From assembly GCF_021800405.1 (NCBI RefSeq), contig NZ_CP084550.1, positions 1,550,001 to 1,614,000 of the forward strand: 64,000 nt of DNA, written 5' to 3'. The first letter of the stretch is position 1; each line of letters starts with the position of its first letter. A model generated the notes under the pieces. That model saw only the letters and a list, made by a program, of their open reading frames with translations. It was not told the DNA's origin and did no database searches. The position numbers and the translations under genes were made by a program. Positions 16,943 through 25,583 of this stretch are shown here, piece after piece. Source of the stretch: Arthrobacter sp. FW306-07-I (GTDB lineage: Bacteria; Actinomycetota; Actinomycetes; Actinomycetales; Micrococcaceae).

Positions 16943-17662
16943 CTATTCCCCGGCCGACGGCGTGGGGGACAAGGGCGTAAAACGGCGCCACACGTCGCGG
17001 TAGCTCCGGTACCCCCGGACCGCGGATGCCGCCAGGAACCCGGTTCCGCATACGGCGCCCGTCACCGCGGCCGGTCCCATACCGGCGCCGGCGAGCGTCA
17101 CCAGCAGGCCAGCCAGGATGGCAATCAAGGCAGCGTTCGCCGTCGTTATGAAGATCATGCTGCTGCCCGCCACGTGGCTGAAGCTGCCGCGGTTGCCGAA
17201 AAAATAGTAGGTCTGCACTGAGCCGGCCTCGTCGTCGTGGTGGGCTGCCATCAGGTAGGGCGCCACGCCCGGGTCAAGGTCCACGTAGGCGGCCCGCAGC
17301 CTGTTCATGGCTGTGACGTACATGAGGTCCTCGTGGGCCACGTTGTTCACCCGGAGCTGGGTCAGTAGCCCGATCGCCGCGTTGATGAACAACACCACCA
17401 CCCCCAGCAGGACGAACGCGTCCGAAAACCCGGTGGCCTGGCCCACCAGCGCCACGCTGACCACGCTGGCGGACGTGAAGGTGAGGAACATGCTGATGCG
17501 GGTCAGCACCTCCGCCTGCGCCGTGCTGCGTGATGCCAACAGGCCCCAGTGTTCCGTGGCGAGCAGCTGCGCCCGCACGGAGGCCGGGACCCCGCTGTCC
17601 TGGTGGAAGCGGTCCTGGTGGAAGCCGTGCTGGTGGGACGTGCCGCCGTCCTCGGTGGACAT
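16943..17662 (-). CDS. Predicted membrane protein with His-rich N-terminus
   Basis: 239 residues, no recognised family name. The N-terminal 25 residues carry a repeated His/Gln/Asp segment (HQHGFHQDRFHQD) coded by 15-bp tandem repeats. Four hydrophobic helices follow (about 56-75, 84-105, 168-190, 196-216) with a soluble loop between the two pairs and a basic C-terminus. ATG at 17662, 19 nt after the symporter stop, so it is probably the last gene of the lytS-lytTR-symporter operon. Role unknown. Confidence 0.75.
   Translation of the reverse strand: MSTEDGGTSHQHGFHQDRFHQDSGVPASVRAQLLATEHWGLLASRSTAQAEVLTRISMFLTFTSASVVSVALVGQATGFSDAFVLLGVVVLFINAAIGLLTQLRVNNVAHEDLMYVTAMNRLRAAYVDLDPGVAPYLMAAHHDDEAGSVQTYYFFGNRGSFSHVAGSSMIFITTANAALIAILAGLLVTLAGAGMGPAAVTGAVCGTGFLAASAVRGYRSYRDVWRRFTPLSPTPSAGE
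17598..17642 (-). repeat. 15-bp tandem repeat (3 units) in coding sequence
   Basis: Three adjacent 15-nt units: the first two differ at one base, the third is diverged. They encode the His-Gln-Asp-rich N-terminal repeats of the membrane protein. Confidence 0.8.
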
Positions 17663-17681
17663 GGCGTTATTGTCCTCCCGA

Positions 17682-19148
17682 TCACCGTTCGGTTGCCAGC
17701 GGCCGTTCCGGGGTGTGCAGCCGGGTCATGATCCTTGGCATGCTGGCCGGGATCCGGCCGGCGGTGGCCCGCGAGACGATGACCATCACGGCGAACGCGG
17801 CGGGCACGCTCCAGGCCGCGGGTTGTGCCAGCCAGGCCGGTGCCGGACCCGAACCGGGGAGGGCCCCGGCGATCATTGCCCCGCCGCACAGCACACCGCC
17901 GGTCACCATTCCGGCAATGGCGCCGGCGTCGGTCAGTCCGCGCCACCAAATGCCCAGCAGCAGGACCGGGCACACCGTGGAGGCGGTAAACGCGAACACC
18001 AGCCCGACGCTGCCGGCCAGTGCCAGGGAACCGGTCATGAAGGCGAAGCCAAGGGGGACGACGGCGGACACGACGGCCGCGAGCCGGAACCCCCGCACGC
18101 TGCCGCCCAGGACGTCCTGGCTGATGACGCCGGCCAGGGACACCACCAGGCCTGAGGTAGTGGACAGGAAGGCGGCAAACGCCCCTGCCACCACCAAGGC
18201 GGTCAGCATGTCGCCGGCCATCCCGCCGACGAGTTCGCCGGGCAGCCTCAGGACCATGGCATCCGGCTGTCCGGACCGGGCGAGGTCCGGGGCGAACATC
18301 CGGGCCACCAGGCCATAAGCGGTGGGGAAGAGGTAGAACACGGACAGCAGGCCCAGGACGATCAGCGTGGTGCGCCGTGCCGAGTGCCCGTCCGGGTTCG
18401 TGTAGAAACGCACCAGCACGTGCGGCAGGCCCAGGGTGCCGAACAGCAGCGCCACCAGTAAGGACACGTTCTGGTAGGGCCCGGCCGGTGCCAGGCCCGT
18501 CGGGTTGACGGCCGGCGGGGACTGCGGCTCGACCCCGTGCCCGGCCAGCACGAAGATGATGAACAGGATGGGCACGGCCAGGGCTGTCAGCTTGAGCCAG
18601 TACTGGAACGCCTGGACAAAGGTGATGGAGCGCATCCCGCCGGCAACCACCGTCAGGCACACCACCACCACGACGGCCACGGACCCCACCCAGGACGGCA
18701 GGCCAGTGGCGATATGGATGGTCAGCGCGGCGCCGTGGAGCTGCGGCACGATGTACAACCACCCCACCATCACCACTACAAGGCTGGTGACGCGGCGGAC
18801 CGTCCGGGAAGCGAGGCGAGACTCGGTGAAGTCCGGAATTGTATAGGCCCCAGACCGGCGGAGCGGGGCGGCGACGAAGAGCAGCAGCATCAGGTACCCG
18901 GCGGTATAGCCTACGGGGAACCAGAGCGCGTCGGTCCCGGACAGCAGGATGAGTCCGGCCACGCCCAGGAAGCTGGCGGCGGACAGGTACTCCCCGCCGA
19001 TCGCCGATGCATTCCACCAGGGCCGAACGGTCCGCGAGGCAACGTAGAAGTCTCCCGTGGTGCGCGAGATCCGGAGCCCGTAGAACCCGATGATGGCGGT
19101 GGCGAGGGACACCACGGTGACGGCGGTGATGGCGACGCCGGCATTCAC
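17682..19148 (-). CDS. Sodium:solute symporter (SSS) family transporter
   Basis: 488 residues, about 13 helices. Family features: FYVASRTVRPWWNASAIGGE YLSAASFLG at the N-terminus and the GTLGLPHVLVRFYT segment seen in acetate/monocarboxylate permeases such as ActP and MctC. Substrate inferred as a small organic acid. GTG start 7 nt after the small partner protein gene, which ends at 19156. It belongs to the lytS-lytTR operon, unlike the second symporter at 22016, which is divergent from it. Confidence 0.9.
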   Translation of the reverse strand: MNAGVAITAVTVVSLATAIIGFYGLRISRTTGDFYVASRTVRPWWNASAIGGEYLSAASFLGVAGLILLSGTDALWFPVGYTAGYLMLLLFVAAPLRRSGAYTIPDFTESRLASRTVRRVTSLVVVMVGWLYIVPQLHGAALTIHIATGLPSWVGSVAVVVVVCLTVVAGGMRSITFVQAFQYWLKLTALAVPILFIIFVLAGHGVEPQSPPAVNPTGLAPAGPYQNVSLLVALLFGTLGLPHVLVRFYTNPDGHSARRTTLIVLGLLSVFYLFPTAYGLVARMFAPDLARSGQPDAMVLRLPGELVGGMAGDMLTALVVAGAFAAFLSTTSGLVVSLAGVISQDVLGGSVRGFRLAAVVSAVVPLGFAFMTGSLALAGSVGLVFAFTASTVCPVLLLGIWWRGLTDAGAIAGMVTGGVLCGGAMIAGALPGSGPAPAWLAQPAAWSVPAAFAVMVIVSRATAGRIPASMPRIMTRLHTPERPLATER

Positions 19149-19155
19149 CCCTGCC

Positions 19156-19527
19156 TCACTGTTCCCCCGCCAGGTCCCGGTACCGTGCCTCGTTCCGGGC
19201 CGCCGTCCTGACGTACAGCCACGCGCTCAGCCCGATGACAGGGTAGATGCCGGCGCCCAGCAGCAACCAGCCAAAGGGGATCCCGGCGATGCGGGCGTCG
19301 GCGAGGCCGGGAACCACCACCAGGATCAGCGGGAACGCGGCAAGGATCAGAAGGAAGCCACCCGCCACCACCAGGGCCAGCCGCAGCTGGGACCGGATCA
19401 GCGAGCGGACGAACACCTGCCCAACGTCGGATTCCTGCGCCGCTTCGCGCGACTCCAGGGGCTTTGACGCGCCACGGGCCTGGGTGAGCGGTGACGCGTG
19501 CGGGGCCGTGACGCGGACCCGGGTCAT
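19156..19527 (-). CDS. Small membrane partner of the SSS transporter
   Basis: 123 residues with two hydrophobic helices (about 46-70 and 76-99) and a basic C-terminus (RTAARNEARYRDLAGEQ). Short two-helix proteins of this sort (DUF485-like) are usually encoded just before SSS acetate-type permeases. ATG at 19527 overlaps the stop of the LytTR regulator by 4 nt; longer upstream extensions of the frame are the shadow of that gene. Confidence 0.8.
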   Translation of the reverse strand: MTRVRVTAPHASPLTQARGASKPLESREAAQESDVGQVFVRSLIRSQLRLALVVAGGFLLILAAFPLILVVVPGLADARIAGIPFGWLLLGAGIYPVIGLSAWLYVRTAARNEARYRDLAGEQ

Positions 19528-20240
19528 GCGTGCGGCCTGATCCGGGTGGCCTCCAGCCTCTCCCGCACGATGGGCAGGTGCCTGCGGCTGATGGGCAGGC
19601 CTGCGCCGGCCACCGTGACGCGCGGTCCGTCGGCCGCCAGCTTCATGGAGGACACATGCTTCAGGGCCACCAGGTAGGAGCGGTGGGTGCGGATGAACCC
19701 GGCGTCTGCCCACTGCTGTTCCAGGTCGGCCAGCGGGACCCGGATGAGGTAGCTTGCGTCGGCGGTGTGCAGCCGCGCGTAGTCCCCCTGGGCCTGGACG
19801 TACGTGACGTCATCGCGGCGGATCATCCTGGTGGTTCCGCCCTGGTCCACTGTGATCATCTCAGGCGCCGCCCCGCCGTCGCGCAGTTCGCTGATCCGTC
19901 CCACGGAACGGGCAAGGCGCTCGGCGCGCACAGGCTTGAGCAGGTAGTCCACGGCGGCGAGTTCGAAGGCGGCCAGGGCGTGGTCCTCGTCGGCGGTGAC
20001 AAAGACGACGGCGGGCGGGTTGCTGCTCCGGGCGATCGCGCCGGCGATGTCCAGGCCGGACACGGCGGGCATGTGGATATCCAGGAAGACGGCGTCGATG
20101 CTGGCGGAGGACAGGGCCGTGAGTGCTTCGGCGCCTGACGTGGCCCGCAGCACCTTTCCGATGCGTTCGTCCCTGCCCAGCAGGAAAGCCAGTTCCTCAA
20201 CGGCGGGCAGCTCATCGTCAACGACGAGGACGTTAATCAT
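19524..20240 (-). CDS. LytTR-family response regulator
   Basis: 238 residues. Receiver domain 1-120 with acidic Asp8/Asp9, phosphoacceptor Asp54 (FLDIHMP) and Lys102 (LLKPV). C-terminal LytTR DNA-binding domain from about 135 with VTYVQAQGDYARLHT and FIRTHRSYLVAL. LytTR regulators bind 9-bp direct repeats about 21 bp apart; a matching pair lies at 21477-21506. Forms a two-component system with the upstream LytS-type kinase. 32 nt separate them. Confidence 0.95.
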   Translation of the reverse strand: MINVLVVDDELPAVEELAFLLGRDERIGKVLRATSGAEALTALSSASIDAVFLDIHMPAVSGLDIAGAIARSSNPPAVVFVTADEDHALAAFELAAVDYLLKPVRAERLARSVGRISELRDGGAAPEMITVDQGGTTRMIRRDDVTYVQAQGDYARLHTADASYLIRVPLADLEQQWADAGFIRTHRSYLVALKHVSSMKLAADGPRVTVAGAGLPISRRHLPIVRERLEATRIRPHA

Positions 20241-20272
20241 TCTCCTAGGGTACTTCCAGCGGGAGGCCGGCC

Positions 20273-21454
20273 TTACGCATCATGGCCGGGCTGGGACTTG
20301 GGCACCCGCATGGTGATCAGCGTTCCCTCGCCCGGCGCCGTTTCCACCACCAGCCCGTGGTCGTTGCCGTACACCTGCCGGAGGCGCGCGTCCACGTTCC
20401 GCAGCCCAACGTGGTCCCCGTCGGTGTGGCCGGCCAGGACCGATCGGAGCTGCTCCGGATCCATTCCCACGCCGTCGTCCTCAATGGTGACCTCGGCGAA
20501 GGCACCCGCGTCCTCCGCCGTGATGCTGATATGCCCCGGACCTGCCTTGGCCTCCAGCCCGTGCCGGACGGCGTTTTCCACCAGCGGCTGGAGGCTGAGG
20601 AACGGGATGACGGTGCTGAGGACTTCGGGCGCCACGCGGAGGCTGACCTGGACCCGGTCGCCGAACCGGGCGCGCTCCAGGAGCAGGTAGCGGTCGATGC
20701 AGCGCAGTTCCTCGGCCAGCGTGGTGAAGTCGCCGTGCCGCCGGAATGAGTAGCGGGTGAAATCGGCGAACTCCACTACGAGTTCCCTGGCCCGTTCCGG
20801 GTCCGTGTTGATGAAGGACGCGATGGCGTTGAGTGAGTTGTAGATGAAGTGCGGGCTGATCTGGGCCCGCAGCGCCCGGACCTCCGCTTCCATGAGCAGC
20901 GTGCGGGAGGCGTCCAGTTCGGCCAATTCCACCTGGACGGCCACCCAGTCCGCCACTTCCCCTGTCGCCCTGACCAGGCCGGCCCCCGCGGAAGGAGCAA
21001 AGGCGGCAACCGCACCCACCACCCGGGTGCCCGCCCGCACGGGGGCGATGACGCCGGCAAGCCGGCCGCCGGTACCATCGCCTCCCGCGGGCAGTACGGC
21101 CGCCCGGCCCGAAGCCAGGACCTCGGCGGCGAGGTCCATCAGGCGCGGCCTGATGTCCTCGCCGCCGCCGTCCCAGGCCAGGACGCCCGAGGTGTCGGTG
21201 ATCGCCAGGGCATCGCAGGCAAGCAGGGCGCGGAGCTGGCGGCTGGCCTTTGCGGCTCCGGCCGGGTTCAGGCCCCGCCGCAGGTGCTGCCCTGCCTGGG
21301 AGGCCGCGTGGAGCGTGTGGTAGGTGGCGCGTTCGGCATCAGTGCCCAGCTCACGGAAGGAACGGAGCACCTTCAGGCCCACGCCGACGACGACGGCAAT
21401 GGCCATGGCGATCACAGCCACGGCCGCGGCGGTGAGGAGGGGGGAGTCCGGCAT
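20273..21454 (-). CDS. LytS-type sensor histidine kinase
   Basis: 393 residues. One N-terminal membrane helix (about 5-28), a GAF-like sensor region (about 70-190), then the His_kinase domain: LRAQISPHFIYNSLNAIASF with the phosphorylated His, and ATPase motifs LVENAVRHGLE and EDDGVGMDPE. It lacks the multi-helix sensor of classical LytS, so it may sense a cytoplasmic signal through the GAF-like part. Start chosen at ATG 21454, where a TACGCT -10 lies 7 nt upstream, over an in-frame ATG at 21493. Confidence 0.92.
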   Translation of the reverse strand: MPDSPLLTAAAVAVIAMAIAVVVGVGLKVLRSFRELGTDAERATYHTLHAASQAGQHLRRGLNPAGAAKASRQLRALLACDALAITDTSGVLAWDGGGEDIRPRLMDLAAEVLASGRAAVLPAGGDGTGGRLAGVIAPVRAGTRVVGAVAAFAPSAGAGLVRATGEVADWVAVQVELAELDASRTLLMEAEVRALRAQISPHFIYNSLNAIASFINTDPERARELVVEFADFTRYSFRRHGDFTTLAEELRCIDRYLLLERARFGDRVQVSLRVAPEVLSTVIPFLSLQPLVENAVRHGLEAKAGPGHISITAEDAGAFAEVTIEDDGVGMDPEQLRSVLAGHTDGDHVGLRNVDARLRQVYGNDHGLVVETAPGEGTLITMRVPKSQPGHDA

Positions 21455-21461
21455 GCTGCCC

Positions 21462-21467
21462 AGCGTA
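21462..21467 (-). promoter_or_regulatory. -10 element (TACGCT) of lytS-lytTR operon
   Basis: TACGCT on the minus strand, 7 nt before the lytS ATG, no Shine-Dalgarno. Supports a leaderless start at 21454. Confidence 0.45.
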
Positions 21468-21476
21468 GCGGCGGGT

Positions 21477-21506
21477 GCCGTTGGCCGCAGCATCGCGACC
21501 GTTGAG
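21477..21506. promoter_or_regulatory. Candidate LytTR binding site (direct repeat)
   Basis: GCCGTTGGC (21477-21485) and ACCGTTGAG (21498-21506), start-to-start 21 bp. The second fits the published LytTR 9-mer pattern [TA][AC][CA]GTTN[AG][TG]; the first differs at its two outer bases. The site overlaps the -35 zone of lytS and lies upstream of yjcH-actP, so both divergent units could be controlled. Confidence 0.55.
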
Positions 21507-21554
21507 CGACGGTGGGGGCCGATGTGCTGGAACCGGCGGCACCCACGGCGGCAG

Positions 21555-21570
21555 AGTGATTGGTGTCACA
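21555..21570. promoter_or_regulatory. Candidate CRP/GlxR-type site upstream of yjcH-actP
   Basis: AGTGA-TTGGTG-TCACA, one base from the TGTGA-N6-TCACA consensus, 69 nt before the yjcH ATG. Acetate/monocarboxylate uptake genes are known CRP-family targets in corynebacteria. Confidence 0.5.
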
Positions 21571-21638
21571 TCTGCGGTGCCCCTGTGTGATCAGGGACTG
21601 CCGCCCGGTGTGTTCCGGCAACTCAATGAGGAGGAACG

Positions 21639-22019
21639 ATGGGTAACGATGCCCATACTCCGGACGCAGCGGCGTCCGTGGACTTTGAACAAGTCCAGTC
21701 GACCGGGCAGTTCCAGGAATTGCGCAAGCGTCACCGCAGCTTTGTCTTCCCCATGGCAGTGGCCTTCCTGCTGTGGTACTTCGCCTATGTCCTGCTTGCC
21801 GACTATGCGGTGGGATTCATGTCCACCAAGGTCTGGGGCAACATCAACATCGGCCTGATCCTGGGCCTGCTCCAGTTTGTCTCCACCTTCGCCATCACCG
21901 GCTGGTACGTGCACTACTCCAACAAGCGGCTGGACCCCATCGCTTCGGAGATCAGGCACGAGATCGAGGGGCATGAATTCGATAAGAACGGAAACCGAGT
22001 GGGCGGAGCCAACAAATGA
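21639..22019 (+). CDS. yjcH: DUF485 family small membrane protein
   Basis: 126 residues with the DUF485 pattern: QELRKRHRSFVFPMAVAFLL, WYFAYVLLADYAVGFMSTKV and a second helix GLILGLLQFVSTFAITGWYV. Two membrane helices. This family precedes ActP cation/acetate symporters. ATG with GAGGAGG upstream. Its stop overlaps the actP start by 4 nt. Confidence 0.93.
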   Translation: MGNDAHTPDAAASVDFEQVQSTGQFQELRKRHRSFVFPMAVAFLLWYFAYVLLADYAVGFMSTKVWGNINIGLILGLLQFVSTFAITGWYVHYSNKRLDPIASEIRHEIEGHEFDKNGNRVGGANK

Positions 22020-23632
22020 TCGCAATTCCCGCAGCGGTGGACGTCGCCGCCCTCAAGGACACCACCCTGCTGAACATGGGCATCTTCGGCCTGTTCGTGG
22101 CGGTCACCATGGTGATCGTGTTCCGCGCCAGCCGCAACAACAAGACCGCCGCCGACTACTATGCGGCAGGACGGTCGTTCACCGGCTCGCAGAACGGCAC
22201 CGCCATCGCCGGCGACTACCTGTCGGCAGCATCCTTCCTGGGCATCACCGGGGCCATCGCCATCAACGGCTACGACGGGTTCATGTACTCCATCGGCTTC
22301 CTGGTGGCCTGGCTCGTGGCGCTTTTGCTGGTGGCTGAACTGCTGCGCAACACCGGCAAGTTCACCATGGCTGACGTGCTGTCCTTCCGGCTGAAGCAGC
22401 GCCCGGTCCGGATCGCCGCCGCCATTTCCACCCTCGCGGTCTGCTTCTTCTACCTGCTGGCCCAGATGGCCGGTGCAGGCAGCTTGATCTCCCTGCTGCT
22501 GGGCATCAGCGACTGGGGCGGCCAGGCCCTGGTGATCATCGTCGTCGGCGCCCTCATGATCATGTACGTCCTGATCGGCGGCATGAAGGGCACCACCTGG
22601 GTCCAGATCATCAAAGCCATGCTGCTGATCGCCGGTGCCGCCGTCATGACCCTGTGGGTCCTGGCCATTTACGGCTTCAACCTTTCCGCCCTGCTGGGCG
22701 GTGCCGTGGAGACCGCCAACAACCCTGCGGTCCTGAACCCGGGCCTCCAGTACGGCAAGACCGATACGTCCAAGCTGGACTTCATGTCCCTGGGCCTTGC
22801 CCTGGTGCTCGGCACGGCAGCCCTGCCGCACGTCCTGATGCGCTTCTACACCGTCCCCACAGCCAAGGAAGCACGCAAGTCCGTGGTCTGGTCCATCTGG
22901 CTGATCGGCCTGTTCTACCTCTTCACCCTGGTGCTTGGCTATGGAGCTGCGGCCCTTGTGGGCGCGGACACCATCAAGTCCGCACCCGGCGGCGTCAACG
23001 CCGCCGCCCCGCTGCTGGCCTTCCACCTGGGCGGCCCGCTGCTGCTCGGGTTCATCTCGGCGGTCGCGTTCGCCACCATCCTGGCTGTGGTGGCCGGCCT
23101 GACCATTACAGCGGCGGCATCCTTTGCCCATGACATTTACGCCAACGTCATTGCCAAGGGCAAGGCCGACGCCGCCACCGAAGTCCGGGTAGCCCGCCGC
23201 ACCGTAGTGGTGATCGGCATCCTGGCCATCCTGGGCGGCATCTTCGCCAACGGCCAGAACGTAGCCTTCCTGGTGGCGCTCGCCTTCGCGGTTGCCGCTT
23301 CGGCGAACCTGCCCACCATCATCTACTCGCTGTTCTGGCGGAAGTTCACCACCCAGGGCGCCGTGTGGAGCATGTACGGAGGTTTGGCGGCGGCCATCCT
23401 GCTCATCGTGTTCTCGCCGGTGGTTTCCGGTGCCAAGACCTCGATGATCCCGGGTGCCAACTTCGCGCTCTTCCCGCTGAGCAACCCGGGCATCGTGTCG
23501 ATTCCGCTGGCCTTCTTCCTGGGCTGGCTGGGCACCACCCTGGATAAGAGGCGCGAAGATCCTGCCAAGCAGGCCGAAATGGAAGTCCGGTCGCTCACGG
23601 GCATCGGAGCCGAGAAGGCCGTGGACCACTAA
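22016..23632 (+). CDS. actP: Cation/acetate symporter (ActP-like)
   Basis: 538 residues, SSS family, about 13 helices. Signatures include DYYAAGRSFTGSQNGTAIAG, DYLSAASFLGITGAIAINGY and LPHVLMRFYTVPTAKEARKS, typical of ActP/MctC permeases that import acetate and related monocarboxylates with sodium or protons. ATGA overlap with yjcH. Compared with the symporter at 17682 it keeps all usual ActP segments. A strong bidirectional terminator follows. Confidence 0.93.
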   Translation: MIAIPAAVDVAALKDTTLLNMGIFGLFVAVTMVIVFRASRNNKTAADYYAAGRSFTGSQNGTAIAGDYLSAASFLGITGAIAINGYDGFMYSIGFLVAWLVALLLVAELLRNTGKFTMADVLSFRLKQRPVRIAAAISTLAVCFFYLLAQMAGAGSLISLLLGISDWGGQALVIIVVGALMIMYVLIGGMKGTTWVQIIKAMLLIAGAAVMTLWVLAIYGFNLSALLGGAVETANNPAVLNPGLQYGKTDTSKLDFMSLGLALVLGTAALPHVLMRFYTVPTAKEARKSVVWSIWLIGLFYLFTLVLGYGAAALVGADTIKSAPGGVNAAAPLLAFHLGGPLLLGFISAVAFATILAVVAGLTITAAASFAHDIYANVIAKGKADAATEVRVARRTVVVIGILAILGGIFANGQNVAFLVALAFAVAASANLPTIIYSLFWRKFTTQGAVWSMYGGLAAAILLIVFSPVVSGAKTSMIPGANFALFPLSNPGIVSIPLAFFLGWLGTTLDKRREDPAKQAEMEVRSLTGIGAEKAVDH

Positions 23633-23666
23633 GGCAGGGTTCCTGAAGAGGGTCCACTGCCAACCA

Positions 23667-23687
23667 GCGCCGGGATTTTTCCGGCGC
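23667..23687 (+). terminator. Hairpin after actP
   Basis: GCGCCGG/CCGGCGC with a loop of GATTTTT; the T-run lies in the loop. It shares GGATTTTTCCGGCG with the structure at 60670. Confidence 0.5.
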
Positions 23688-23692
23688 AACGC

Positions 23693-23733
23693 GAAGAGCC
23701 TCCTGCCGCAGACTGCGGCATGGAGGCTCTTTC
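23693..23733. terminator. Bidirectional terminator between actP and convergent gene
   Basis: AAGAGCCTCC (23694-23703) pairs with GGAGGCTCTT (23722-23731), with an inner GCCGCA/TGCGGC stem. T-rich ends occur on both sides. Confidence 0.85.
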
Positions 23734-23777
23734 CGTGGGACAGGGTGCGGTCCAGCCGCGGGCGGCCCAGTGGTCGC

Positions 23778-24401
23778 TCAGTGCTGGTGGTGGCCACCCG
23801 GCGCCAGGTTCCCGTGCCCACTGTGCGGCACGGCGTACTGGCCCGCGGTGGAAGCGGCGAGTCCCGGCGTCGTAATGCCCGCCACCAGGACGGCACCGGC
23901 AAACGCTGCGAGCAACAGCCTGCCCGGCCGGTCTCCGGCCCTTTCCCCGGCTGCCTGCTGCCGCCGGCCGTCCAGCCGCTGGGTCCGTCTCAGCCACGCC
24001 AGCGAGGCGATGATCATCAGCGTCAGCAGCAACGCCGAAAGCTGCGTCAAGCCCAGCCCGGAAGTTACGAACGCAGGGAAGGCGATGGCGGCGAGGTGGG
24101 CCACGGCGGCGGCCGCCAGCGGGTACTGCACCCATCGGCCGCCCGCCGACCGGTCCCTGGCCAGGAACACCACGGCACCGGCCAGCAGGGCTGTGCCCCA
24201 TAGACCGGCCAGCACCGCGGCGATGATCCTCTCCGGCTGCGCCGAACCGGCTGCAAGGATGCTGGACGAGATGGCCAGGTTGACCGATCCCGCGCCGAAT
24301 CCCGCGAACCCGGTGACCAGGCGGACCGAAGGGTGCGTCAGGGGCGCTGGCTGGATTGCTGGAACAGTTGGCCCCGCAGGAGCCATTCCGGGCCTTGTCA
24401 T
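23778..24401 (-). CDS. Conserved membrane protein with His-rich C-terminus
   Basis: 207 residues, about five hydrophobic helices. The C-terminal 15 residues are His/Gly-rich (PHSGHGNLAPGGHHQH), which could bind metal. No family name recognised; it may be a relative of the small multi-helix DUF proteins often found beside DUF4383. Start at ATG 24401, 14 nt after the stop of the upstream gene, so both form one unit. Confidence 0.7.
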   Translation of the reverse strand: MTRPGMAPAGPTVPAIQPAPLTHPSVRLVTGFAGFGAGSVNLAISSSILAAGSAQPERIIAAVLAGLWGTALLAGAVVFLARDRSAGGRWVQYPLAAAAVAHLAAIAFPAFVTSGLGLTQLSALLLTLMIIASLAWLRRTQRLDGRRQQAAGERAGDRPGRLLLAAFAGAVLVAGITTPGLAASTAGQYAVPHSGHGNLAPGGHHQH

Positions 24402-24415
24402 GCCGCGCTGTCCTG

Positions 24416-24820
24416 CTACGCGCGGGCAGCGGCCGGGGACTTGTCCAGGGACAGGCCCACGCCGAGCAGGAGTACCGCGCTGGCCAGGTGGAGGACGTTG
24501 TCGGCCCCGTTCAGCGCGATGATGTTCAGCGGCGAGTTCAGCAGGAACAGGCCAACAATGCCCACCAGGAGGTAGACGGCGCCCACGGTGGCGTTCACCG
24601 TGCGTGCGCTGGCCGTCCCGCGGAGCCCGGCCAAGAGCAGCGCGGCGCCGATGGCCAGGTGAATGACGTTGTGCAGCGGGTTGACTTCGAAGATGATGAG
24701 GTTCGCGCCCTCGGTGCCGGCGAAACCGACGCCGGAGGTGACTGCGAAGCCCAGGAGGCCCACCAGCAGGTAGACGGCTCCGAAAATGGTGGCGATGAGG
24801 CGGTTGGGTGAGTTGCGCAT
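24416..24820 (-). CDS. DUF4383 domain membrane protein
   Basis: 134 residues, four helices. DUF4383 features: FGAVYLLVGLLGFAVTSG, VNPLHNVIHLAIGAALLLAG and the second-half copy GAVYLLVGIVGLF...DNVLHLASAVLLLG. The duplicated HN/HL pattern is typical. Function unknown. Start at ATG 24820 with AAGGA upstream; a longer frame to 24946 is not supported by similarity. Confidence 0.88.
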   Translation of the reverse strand: MRNSPNRLIATIFGAVYLLVGLLGFAVTSGVGFAGTEGANLIIFEVNPLHNVIHLAIGAALLLAGLRGTASARTVNATVGAVYLLVGIVGLFLLNSPLNIIALNGADNVLHLASAVLLLGVGLSLDKSPAAARA

Positions 24821-24977
24821 GGCCTGGATCCTTCCGATAGGGCGGGTGTGGCCACCCGCCGGTCCGTGGTCCCTGGGCGGGACCCTCGGAAGCGATTCGG
24901 ACCATGGCCGGAAGTGGATGGGTAAAAAGATCAGCACCCTTTCCACCTTCCCGAACCTTCCCGTCGTCAGGCTGGCC

Positions 24978-25583
24978 CTAGGCGGCGGGACGCAGCTTGA
25001 TGTTGGTCATCGTGAGCCGGTCGGTTCCCTGGAACTTGTAGGCCAGGTCCACCTTCTTGCCGGTGCAGCTGATCTGGCCCACCACCTCGGCCGACTTGAC
25101 GCCGTTCTCGGTGGCCACCTTCAGGTTGTTGTAGGAGGGCTGGCAGGAGCTGTCCATTTCCAGGCTCTTCACCCCGGAGATGAATGCCTCCTTGGAAAGC
25201 TGCTCCTGAAGGGCGGGGTCGAGATATTCGTCGTACGCGCCGGAGGTGTCGCCGGCGATCACCTTCTTTGTGAAGTCGTCCGCGAGGCCCCTGGCCTGGT
25301 TGGTGGCGCTGCCCACGATGTTCACCAGGATGACGACGCCGATGGTCACCAGCACCAGCACTCCGCCGATGCTGCCAAGGATGATCCACAGCTTCCGCCG
25401 GCTCCGCTGCCGGCTTCGCTGCGGGGGAGGCTCACCGGGCAGGCCGAACGGGGCCGGCTGTTCCGGCATCGGGGGAAACTGATGCGGTGTTAAGCCCGGA
25501 GGGCCCTGCTGATACGTGCCCTGCCTGTACGGTCCTTGCTGGTACGGATCCTGGGGGCTGCCCGCGTCCTGGGGACTAGTCAA
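24978..25583 (-). CDS. Membrane-anchored protein with extracellular DUF4878-like domain
   Basis: 201 residues. A Pro/Gln/Gly-rich cytoplasmic N-terminus (about 60 residues, QGPYRQGTYQQG repeats), one membrane helix (LWIILGSIGGVLVLVTIGVV) and an outer domain of about 110 residues with one Cys pair (SSCQPSYN, QISCTGKK). The arrangement resembles actinobacterial DUF4878/NTF2-like surface proteins. The start is TTG at 25583; GAAAGG lies about 9 nt upstream and no ATG or GTG fits. A -10 TATAGG is at 25683-25688 (minus strand). Confidence 0.75.
   Translation of the reverse strand: MTSPQDAGSPQDPYQQGPYRQGTYQQGPPGLTPHQFPPMPEQPAPFGLPGEPPPQRSRQRSRRKLWIILGSIGGVLVLVTIGVVILVNIVGSATNQARGLADDFTKKVIAGDTSGAYDEYLDPALQEQLSKEAFISGVKSLEMDSSCQPSYNNLKVATENGVKSAEVVGQISCTGKKVDLAYKFQGTDRLTMTNIKLRPAA

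Noticed and set aside
23778..24905. Long 375-codon version of the His-rich membrane protein
   Set aside because: The N-terminal 168 codons overlap the DUF4383 gene and its upstream region in another frame and look random; ATG 24401 fits spacing and hydrophobicity.
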